This document shows, piece by piece, positions 49,160 through 56,571 of a DNA stretch of 64,000 bases (within the stretch, counting starts at the first letter, position 1; every line of letters starts with the position of its first letter). This DNA comes from an uncultured Rhizobiaceae bacterium (lineage in GTDB: Bacteria > Pseudomonadota > Alphaproteobacteria > Rhizobiales > Rhizobiaceae), in contig CATOTF010000002.1 of NCBI GenBank assembly GCA_951813045.1, positions 2,294,001-2,358,000 on the forward strand, in the 5' to 3' direction. Under the pieces are notes generated by a model. The model had not been told where the DNA came from, ran no database searches, and saw only the letters and a program-made list of their open reading frames with translations. Made by a program: the position numbers and the translations under genes.

Positions 49160-49435
49160 ATGGCACGAGGCCACACAGACGAATTCAAGCGTGAAGCGGT
49201 GCGTATTGCGCTGACCAGCGGACTTACCCGGAAACAAGTGGCATCAGATTTGGGGGTCGGCTTTTCGACGTTATCGAAATGGATACAACAATCCCGGCCT
49301 GATGACCTTCCACCATCGGTTGATATTGATCTGGCCAAAGAGAATGAGCGGCTTCGCAGAGAGGTTCGTCTCCTCACGGAGGAGAGGGAGATATTAAAGA
49401 AGGCAACAGTGTTCTTCGCGGGTCAAAGCAAGTGA
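49160..49435 (+). CDS. IS3-family transposase OrfA (copy 2)
   Basis: 91 residues, identical to the copy-1 protein: HTH of the HTH_Tnp_1 type followed by a coiled-coil tail. Stop overlaps the orfB start. Confidence 0.93.
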   Translation: MARGHTDEFKREAVRIALTSGLTRKQVASDLGVGFSTLSKWIQQSRPDDLPPSVDIDLAKENERLRREVRLLTEEREILKKATVFFAGQSK

Positions 49436-50289
49436 GATTTGCGTTTGTCGAAGAACACAGGAAACACGTTCCGGTGGATCGGCTTTGCCATATTCTGAAT
49501 GTTACATCGCGTGGTTATCGTGCCTGGCACAACCGCCCTGTTAGTCAACGGCAGCGCGATGACATGGTGGTTCTGGCGCACATCCGTGAACAGCATCACT
49601 TGAGCCTTGGCAGTTATGGTCGCCCGAGAATGACGCAGGAGTTGAAGGAAGCCGGCCTTGCTATTGGTCACCGCCGTGTTGGCCGCCTGATGCGCGACAA
49701 CGGCATTCGAGTGGTCAGAACACGCAAATACAAAGCTACGACCGATAGCAATCACCGCTTCAACATTGCGCCTAACTTGCTGGGGCGGAACTTCCAAGCG
49801 GATAAACCCAACCAGAAATGGGCAGGTGACATCAGCTACATCTGGACCCGTGAGGGCTGGCTGTATCTGGCAGTGATGATCGATCTACATTCACGCCGTG
49901 TGGTGGGTTGGGCTGTCAGCAACCGGTTGAAGAAAGACTTGGCATTGCAGGCTCTCAACCGGGCTTTGGCCCTTCGAAACCCACCGCCGGGCTGCATTCA
50001 TCATACGGACCGTGGCAGTCAATACTGCTCTCATGATTATCAAAAACGAATGCGTGAACTGAAGTTTAAAGTGTCCATGAGCCGAAAAGGCAATTGCTGG
50101 GACAACGCCGTGGTCGAGACGTTCTTCAAAACACTCAAAGCCGAACTCATCTGGCGCGGCACATGGCAAACACGACAGCAAGCAACCGACGCCCTGTTCC
50201 AATACATCAACGGCTTTTACAACAGCCGCAGAAGACACTCAGCAATAGGAGGAATGTCGCCCATCAAATTTGAACGAAAAACGAGTTAA
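49432..50289 (+). CDS. IS3-family transposase OrfB, DDE integrase (copy 2)
   Basis: 285 residues, identical to the copy-1 protein, with all three acidic residues of the rve core in WAGDISYI, HHTDRGSQY and VVETFFK. Identity of two intact copies implies recent duplication. Confidence 0.95.
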   Translation: MRFAFVEEHRKHVPVDRLCHILNVTSRGYRAWHNRPVSQRQRDDMVVLAHIREQHHLSLGSYGRPRMTQELKEAGLAIGHRRVGRLMRDNGIRVVRTRKYKATTDSNHRFNIAPNLLGRNFQADKPNQKWAGDISYIWTREGWLYLAVMIDLHSRRVVGWAVSNRLKKDLALQALNRALALRNPPPGCIHHTDRGSQYCSHDYQKRMRELKFKVSMSRKGNCWDNAVVETFFKTLKAELIWRGTWQTRQQATDALFQYINGFYNSRRRHSAIGGMSPIKFERKTS

Positions 50290-50703
50290 ACGAGAACAGG
50301 ATGCGGAATTAATACGGGACAAGTCCAGTCCTTCGAGCATGGGGCATCGGTCTGGTGAACGTTCACATTGCGTTACGAGGTGCGTGAGTGCGGTTTCCAT
50401 TTGGCGCAGTTCATCAATTTTAGACCTGACTGAATTCAAATTATTTCGGCCAATTTTGGCGGCATCCTCACACGAGTTTGTCTTGGAAAAAGCAAGCTGC
50501 TGCAGGTTTCTGATCGACGAGATCGAAAACCCTAGAGCGCGGCAACGCTTGATGAAACGAAGACGATCAACATCAGCATCGGAATAGCTCCTCCGGCCAT
50601 TTTCCGTTCGATCCACTGGAGGTATTACTCCTTCACGTTCGTAATATCTTATCGTTTCAATTCCGACGCCACTTTCTTTGGATGCATAACCGATGGTTTT
50701 CAT
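50239..50703 (-). CDS. merR: Mercury regulator MerR with IS-derived C-terminus
   Basis: From the ATG at 50703 the native part is 125 residues: a MerR winged helix (IGYASKESGVGIETIRYYERE), a dimerisation helix, and the three Hg(II)-binding cysteines in NSCEDA, TQCERS and DRCPML. At 50327 the IS begins, and the last 29 residues are read from the antisense strand of orfB. Because all three Cys are kept, the protein may still sense mercury; the loss affects only the tail. Divergent from merF across a classical mer promoter. Confidence 0.88.
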   Translation of the reverse strand: MKTIGYASKESGVGIETIRYYEREGVIPPVDRTENGRRSYSDADVDRLRFIKRCRALGFSISSIRNLQQLAFSKTNSCEDAAKIGRNNLNSVRSKIDELRQMETALTHLVTQCERSPDRCPMLEGLDLSRINSASCSRLTRFSFKFDGRHSSYC

Positions 50704-50713
50704 AAAATACCTC

Positions 50714-50744
50714 TTGATCCTGTAGTAGCTACAGGATGTATCAA
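50714..50744 (+). promoter_or_regulatory. mer promoter/operator with 19-bp spacer
   Basis: TTGATC (50714 to 50719) and TATCAA (50739 to 50744) are separated by 19 bp, the over-long spacing MerR needs in order to untwist DNA. The spacer holds the dyad CCTGTAG-TAG-CTACAGG. This is strong evidence that the adjacent regulator is a true MerR-type activator. Confidence 0.88.
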
Positions 50745-50750
50745 ACGAGT

Positions 50751-50954
50751 ATGAAAGACAAACTCCTAACAACCGGCATCCTCGGTACGATCATTGCGGC
50801 TCTTTGTTGCTTCACACCGATGCTGGTTTGGTTATTCGCCGCCATCGGCTTGTCTGCCGCACTGGCATATCTTGATTTTGTTTTGTTACCTGCGTTGATA
50901 ATCTTCATCGCTATGATTGGAATGGCTTTATGGCGACGCAAACAATCGAAATAA
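50751..50954 (+). CDS. merF: Mercuric ion transporter MerF-like
   Basis: 67 residues from the ATG at 50751; an ATG at 50736 overlaps the -10. Two membrane helices: the first holds the Hg-binding vicinal cysteines (GTIIAALCCFTPMLVWL), the second is LLPALIIFIAMIGMALW. MerF imports Hg(II) across the inner membrane. The usual second Cys pair after helix 2 is missing; the tail is only RRKQSK. With the -10 ending at 50744 the transcript may start at or near this ATG, so it could be leaderless. Confidence 0.82.
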   Translation: MKDKLLTTGILGTIIAALCCFTPMLVWLFAAIGLSAALAYLDFVLLPALIIFIAMIGMALWRRKQSK

Positions 50955-51154
50955 ACCTACGGTCTACAATTACGTGTCCAGAATGTGGGCACGTTGAAAC
51001 TGAAACGATGCCCACCAACGCTTGCCAGTGGTTTTATGATTGCAAAGGTTGCAATCAGCTTTTGAAACCAAAAGATGGTGACTGTTGTGTTTTCTGTTCT
51101 TATGCGGATGTGCCGTGCCCCCCAATTCAAGAAGGTCAATCTTGTTGTGATTGA
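50930..51154 (+). CDS. GDCCVxC-domain small cysteine-rich protein of mer loci
   Basis: 74 residues with 11 cysteines: CPECGH near the start, CKGCNQ in the middle, then GDCCVFCSYADVPCPPIQ and a CC pair near the end. This is the GDCCVxC protein often found in mercury-resistance operons and sometimes encoded with selenocysteine; here a Cys codon is used. Probably a metal- or redox-handling protein; function not established. Its ATG lies 25 bp inside merF. Confidence 0.85.
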   Translation: MATQTIEINLRSTITCPECGHVETETMPTNACQWFYDCKGCNQLLKPKDGDCCVFCSYADVPCPPIQEGQSCCD

Positions 51155-51301
51155 GGTTTAGATGGGTTCCCTGTAAGTATTCTCCAACATACCAGTATAG
51201 TTGTGTTCAGAAGACAGTCGAAGATGAATGTCAGCTTTCGTAATTGTCAGCTCCACATTTGGGCAATGATGAATGCTCGCTTTGGGCCGATTTCCTCAAT
51301 T

Positions 51302-52564
51302 CTAATCTTCCGATTCCAACGTCAAACTCACCAAAAACCCAATCAGTGACACCATCAAAATACAGATAAACGCGAATTGATAGTCTCCCAATTGATAGAT
51401 ACGGGCGCCATCCTCTGTTGTTCCATCCCATGTGAAGTCCAGTATTACGCCGACCACTGGCTGCAAAATTGCGCCGGACGCGACGGTCGCGGCGTTGACG
51501 ATGCCTGTTACTGAGCCGATCATTTTCGGTTCGATTGTGTCACGAATTAACGCAAAACAGGCGATCACGGACCCTCCCGCGGCGCCTGCAACGATTAGCA
51601 GTCCGATTGTCAAGACAAGCGGTCCGGTTGGCAGGAAACACAGGACGAACAGGCAAAAGGTCAGCAATGCACTACCGGCGACCATTATGTGGTGGCGTTT
51701 CTTAAACCGTTCCGAAAGCGCGCCGGATACCGGGGCGCAAACCGCCCAACCCACCAACATCAGCGACACATAAAACGCGGCTTCCGCCCGTTCAAGGCCA
51801 TAGGCCTGCATCACATAGGGCACGCCCCATAGTCCACCCAGGGCCAACATCGGCCCGGACATGGACGCAGCAACAATAGCAATTTTCCATGTATTCAAAT
51901 GCCGCAGCGCTCTGAACAATCCATCCCACACTTCAGGCCATGGCTGGACTTGGCGCTCTTCTCCTTCTTGAGCATCAGGCTCGTTTCGAACAATTGCGAA
52001 AACCAACACGGCCAGAATTGCACCAAATATACCAAGCCCCCATTGGCTGGCGCGCCACCCGTAGGATTCGATGAAAATCGCCAAAGGCCCCTGCCCGAAC
52101 ACACCGCACATCATGGCCAGAAACATGGCCAGACCAGCCATCGTCGCAAACCGTTGCGGGGCAAACCACTTACTGGCCAGCGACATCGAACCAAGAAACC
52201 CCACGGCAGAACCTACCCCAATCAGCAGGCGACCAAGATAGGCCACCCAAAGGGATTCTGCGACGCCGAACAAGATAGACCCCGCACTTGCCAGCGACAG
52301 GGCGTAAAACAGCAGCATGCGCGCGCCGAGCCTGTCCAGCAACGCTCCCAACGGTATCTGCAGCAGAAAGTACGGATAGAAATATAAGGCAGACAGAACG
52401 CCAAGCATGCCACCGCCGATGGCGAAATCGCTCATCAGGTCGGCCACCATGACGCTTGGTGCAACCCGGTGGAAAAAGGCGTAACCAAAGGCGATTGCCG
52501 CCAATAACCAGATGATCCATGCGCGTGTGCCACCCAAATGGGTGGCCCCCGGCTGCTTATCCAT
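51302..52564 (-). CDS. MFS transporter
   Basis: 420 residues from the ATG at 52564. Twelve hydrophobic helices; opening AWIIWLLAAIAFGYAFFHRVAPSVM and an early LLQIPLGALLDRLGARMLLF loop are typical of the MFS_1 family (nitrate/nitrite- or hexuronate-like antiporters). No merA, merP or other mer gene follows the GDCCVxC protein; this gene is convergent with that locus and unrelated to it. Substrate unknown. Confidence 0.87.
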   Translation of the reverse strand: MDKQPGATHLGGTRAWIIWLLAAIAFGYAFFHRVAPSVMVADLMSDFAIGGGMLGVLSALYFYPYFLLQIPLGALLDRLGARMLLFYALSLASAGSILFGVAESLWVAYLGRLLIGVGSAVGFLGSMSLASKWFAPQRFATMAGLAMFLAMMCGVFGQGPLAIFIESYGWRASQWGLGIFGAILAVLVFAIVRNEPDAQEGEERQVQPWPEVWDGLFRALRHLNTWKIAIVAASMSGPMLALGGLWGVPYVMQAYGLERAEAAFYVSLMLVGWAVCAPVSGALSERFKKRHHIMVAGSALLTFCLFVLCFLPTGPLVLTIGLLIVAGAAGGSVIACFALIRDTIEPKMIGSVTGIVNAATVASGAILQPVVGVILDFTWDGTTEDGARIYQLGDYQFAFICILMVSLIGFLVSLTLESED

Positions 52565-52798
52565 GAATTGCACGCAAACGCACTCTCGATTTCATCTTTC
52601 ACCAACATTGTTCCTGAACGCCATCAGGATCAAGTCGAATAATTACAATCTCCGGATTGAAACCCAGCTTGGTAATCATGTGGGAGAATTGACCTGTACA
52701 GCGGGGTCTGCACACCGTAGGAAGAGCGAAACACGCCTTTGCGTCAGTTAAAGAGCGCATGATCCTCCCTTATTGGCGTGAAGACCGAAAGACCCAAA

Positions 52799-54856
52799 AT
52801 GTTAGAAGAAAATCGCGTCCACCCGGCGTTGGCTACCGCACTGCAAAATCGCGGCTATGAAACCCTAACGCCCGTGCAGGAAGCCGTTATTGCAGAAGGG
52901 TTGGACGAGCGCGACCTGCTGGTTTCTGCGCAAACCGGGTCAGGTAAAACCGTTGCTTTTGGCATGGCGATTGCACCGACATTGCTGGGTGAGGAAACCC
53001 GATTTACATCTGCAAATGCACCAGCCGCGCTGGTTGTCGCTCCCACGAGGGAACTGGCGTTGCAGGTCAAACGCGAGCTTGAATGGCTCTACGCGCAAAC
53101 CGGTGCAAAAATTGCTTCCTGCGTTGGCGGTATGGATATCCGCACTGAACGCCGGGCTCTCGAACGCGGTGTTCACATCGTGGTGGGCACACCGGGCCGC
53201 CTGCGCGATCACATCATGCGCAAGGCGCTCAACACATCACAAATGCAAGCCGTAGTTCTCGACGAAGCAGATGAAATGCTGGACCTCGGTTTCCGCGAAG
53301 ATCTGGAATTTATTCTCGAAGCGACGCCGGAAGAACGCCGCACATTGCTGTTTTCCGCAACCGTGCCACCGATGATCGCGAAACTGGCAAAATCCTACCA
53401 GCGCGACGCTGAGCGGATCACCACAACGGAAGAAAAGAAACAACACGTCGATATCGAATACCGGGCATTCGTCACCGCCCCGCGCGAACGGGAAAACGCG
53501 ATCATCAACGTGCTACGTTATTACGAAGCACAAAACGCAATCGTATTCTGCAACACCCGCGCCTCGGTCAATCACATGGTGGCGCGGTTGAACAACCGTG
53601 GCTTTTCCGTGGTCGCGCTTTCCGGCGAGTTGAGCCAGAACGAACGCACCCACGCACTACAAGCCATGCGCGATGGCCGCGCCCGCGTTTGTGTCGCAAC
53701 CGATGTCGCAGCCCGCGGTATCGACCTGCCCAATCTTGAACTTGTGGTTCATGCGGAGCTGCCATCCAACCCTGATACATTGCTCCACCGGTCTGGCCGT
53801 ACAGGTCGCGCGGGTCGCAAAGGCGTCAGCGCCATGATGGTCGATGTGAAAGGCCGCAACCGTGTCGAACGCCTTTTGCGTTTTGCCAAGCTCAACGCCG
53901 AATGGGTCGCCCCCCCCTCCGCCGATGATGTGAACCGCCGCGACGAAGAACGTCTCCTCACCGATCCGATGATGACGGAACCGATAAGCGAAGACGAAGC
54001 GGATTTTGTTTCAAACCTGACCGACCAATTCACCCACGAACAAATCGCCGCCGCTTTCTTGCGTTTAAGCCGGGCCGGAAAATCTGCCCCCGAGGATATT
54101 CAAATTCTCGATGTGAACGCGCCGCAAAAACGCGATTTCAAGGACCGGGGTGACCGGCCCGAGCGTGGCGCAAAAAAACAGCGCGAAGAATTCGAAAACA
54201 GCGTCTGGGTTTCACTTTCGGTTGGCCGCAAACAAAATGCAGAACCCCGCTGGCTCATCCCGCTTATTTGCAACGCCGGAGACATCACCAAACGTGAAAT
54301 CGGCATGATCAAAATGCAGAATGATGAAACATTCGTGCAATTGAATGCCGACAAATCCGATTCCTTCTTCGACATGTTGGGTGCGAACCAAACGTTGGAA
54401 AAAAATGTCCGAGTGAAGCGCCTCGAAGGCAAGCCAAAATTCGATAATGCGCCCAATTCTAGGGGTGAAAAGCCCTTCAAAAAACCGAAAAAGGAACATT
54501 TTTCTCCCGAAAAAGAGGAAAAAACCGGAAAATTTGAGGGAAAACGGGAAGAAAAACCGTTCCGAAAACCCAAAAATACGAAACCACATCGCGGAAAAGG
54601 TCCAAATTCTAAAAACCCCAATGATACTTTTCAATCAGCAGATGGTGAATTCGCTCCAAAGCCAAAACGCAAATTCGTTCCAAAATCCGCGCCAAATTCT
54701 GGTGGCCCGGATGCAGTTTTAACCGGCAAGCCAAAACATGCCAAAAAGCCCAAAATATCAAAGGCAGAAAGCGATGCAAAAGCCAAAGCCGGATGGGCCA
54801 AGAAAAAACCCAAGGGCGTTAAAAAGAAACCGAAGCGGAATAAGCCGAAGAGTTGA
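52799..54856 (+). CDS. DEAD-box RNA helicase, DbpA-like
   Basis: 685 residues from the ATG at 52799; a GTG at 52778 would add seven. Helicase motifs in order: Q motif (TLTPVQEAVIAEG), AQTGSGKT, PTRELALQV, DEAD in VLDEADEMLDLGF, FSATVP, VATDVAARGIDLP and HRSGRTGRAGRKG. A DbpA-type RNA-binding domain follows (about 475 to 545, WVSLSVGRKQNAEPRWLIPL). The last 130 residues are a disordered Lys/Pro/Gly-rich tail. Probably acts in ribosome assembly, as DbpA does on 23S rRNA. Confidence 0.93.
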   Translation: MLEENRVHPALATALQNRGYETLTPVQEAVIAEGLDERDLLVSAQTGSGKTVAFGMAIAPTLLGEETRFTSANAPAALVVAPTRELALQVKRELEWLYAQTGAKIASCVGGMDIRTERRALERGVHIVVGTPGRLRDHIMRKALNTSQMQAVVLDEADEMLDLGFREDLEFILEATPEERRTLLFSATVPPMIAKLAKSYQRDAERITTTEEKKQHVDIEYRAFVTAPRERENAIINVLRYYEAQNAIVFCNTRASVNHMVARLNNRGFSVVALSGELSQNERTHALQAMRDGRARVCVATDVAARGIDLPNLELVVHAELPSNPDTLLHRSGRTGRAGRKGVSAMMVDVKGRNRVERLLRFAKLNAEWVAPPSADDVNRRDEERLLTDPMMTEPISEDEADFVSNLTDQFTHEQIAAAFLRLSRAGKSAPEDIQILDVNAPQKRDFKDRGDRPERGAKKQREEFENSVWVSLSVGRKQNAEPRWLIPLICNAGDITKREIGMIKMQNDETFVQLNADKSDSFFDMLGANQTLEKNVRVKRLEGKPKFDNAPNSRGEKPFKKPKKEHFSPEKEEKTGKFEGKREEKPFRKPKNTKPHRGKGPNSKNPNDTFQSADGEFAPKPKRKFVPKSAPNSGGPDAVLTGKPKHAKKPKISKAESDAKAKAGWAKKKPKGVKKKPKRNKPKS

Positions 54857-54921
54857 CATAAGTGTTGATTGACACCGCACCCAATTCATTGAACCATTTC
54901 TGAAGCAATTCGCCTGCGCCA

Positions 54922-56470
54922 ATGGATCAAATGAAAAGCCGGATTCTCACCCTAATTGCAGCCCTGCTCCTAACTATTGGAGTCTGCCAACCCGGATTAG
55001 GTTTCGATCTCACAAAAGAATACACCGCCGCGCAGGTAAAAAAAAGAATTGCAGCATCTGCAAAGGCTGCTCCGCAATATCCAGCCAAACATTTATGCTC
55101 ACCGGTCTGCAAAACAGGTTGGCAGCATGTTTAAAAAGATCGAAGGGCAGATAACGCCCAAAATGGATCTGGGCTCAGTTGCTTCACTGGTGCAACAGAC
55201 ATTAGCCATAGTTTGTGATGAACACACGACGATCGACCTGCGGGAAAAATACCAGTCATTCCACCGTGGGAGAGCCCTGATTGATGTTCCATTCATAGTG
55301 ACAAACGACAAGCTTTACGTGGATGAGGACCGAGGGTCTTCAGGGCTTCGGGAAGTGCTTGAAATCGGGGACAAAACAGCAGATCAGATCATTCCGTTCA
55401 TCCGCAGCCTGCCTTCGGCGGACGGTTGCGTCAAAAACCAAACCCTGTTCACAGCAAACCTCACATTCAACAACAACCTGTTCTTGAGCCGTTTTTTGGG
55501 TTTTGATGCACAATATCAAATATTATTATCTGACCCCACCAAGGAAACATACGAGCATCCGAAAAAGACAGCGATAAATCTCGCCCAGTTTGCTGCAAAC
55601 TTTGCAACCAACAACTCACCATATCGGGGAATACCCCTGGCGAGGCTTGGAATCGACCCTGGGTATCTTGAGTTTCTCCAGGCTAAAAGGCCCAATCACG
55701 AAGGCATTTTTGAACTTCATAACGAAGAAAAGGGATATTCCTATATTTATGTGAGGCATTTCGTCGGGGGCAAACGTCAGGCCGACAAGATTGACCAAAT
55801 AATGCGCGGTGTTATCAAACGAAATCCAAAATATCTGATTTTGGATTTAACGGAATCCCCCGGCGGAGCAACCAATCAGGTTTCGCGCCTGTTATCTTAT
55901 TTTTTAAACCGATCACACCAGATAGCTAAAACCGTTTATCGCCGCAGCCGCAAAGCCAAACTGGATAAAAGTTTCAAACCCCTGTCCGCAGAACGCGCTG
56001 ACATTAACCGTCGTTCAGCAAGACAGTTCAGAAAAGTGAAACGCAGAAACGGCCGCCACACTTTGCGCATCGCCAGAAGATCATTCGGTCATCCCAATTA
56101 TAAAGGGGATATCACGGTTTTGGTTGGGCCCCACACCCACTCCGCCTCCACCATGGCCGCACTGATTCTGAAACAGCAAAGACAGGCGACAATTGTGGGA
56201 TATGTGCAATCCGGAGATACCAGAACATCCTGCTTTGCCCCTGACGGGACCTATACCCTGCCCCTCACGAAACTGGATGTTCGCATTGCAGATACCTGTT
56301 TTGTACGCAACAGGAAGTCCCGATCAAAAAGTAGCGCTCTGGAACCTGACATTCAGGTCGACCCTCTCGCCCAATCATCAGAAAAACTGCTGCAAAACAT
56401 AATTTCAGCAGGCGTAGACAATATCGTGGTCAAACGCGCGCGCAAAAAATATGCCGCCGCAAAACGTTGA
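54922..56470 (+). pseudogene. Exported S41-peptidase-like protein, frameshifted at A8
   Basis: The 5' frame (54922 to 55134) gives a signal peptide (SRILTLIAALLLTIGVCQPG) and EYTAAQVKKRI. The next frame continues the protein as LQHLQRLLRNIQPNIYAHRS to 56470. The switch falls at a run of eight A (55038 to 55045); removing one A would give one protein of about 515 residues. The C-terminal part has the S41-like ITVLVGPHTHSASTMAALIL with a candidate Ser. It could be a true pseudogene, a phase-variable gene or a sequencing error. Secreted or periplasmic if expressed. Confidence 0.75.
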
Positions 56471-56571
56471 ACACTAAACTTTTCCCAAATTTCCAAATAG
56501 CGATCCTTTTCAACGGTGTTTCCCAAGCGGTACACCTACCAATCCCCGGCGTTCTGACTTAAGAACAACCC

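Larger units (their letters stand above)
49097..50327 (+). mobile_element. IS3-family insertion sequence, copy 2 (1231 bp)
   Basis: Same ends, length and reading frames as copy 1 (27210 to 28440), direct orientation, no difference noticed by eye. Left flank GTT and right flank GTC give no target duplication. It has replaced the 3' end of merR. The two copies enclose 20.7 kb. Confidence 0.95.

Noticed and set aside
54100-54634. Phe/Gly-rich minus ORFs opposite the helicase tail
   Set aside because: They arise from the Lys/Pro-rich codons of the RNA-helicase C-terminal tail read backwards.
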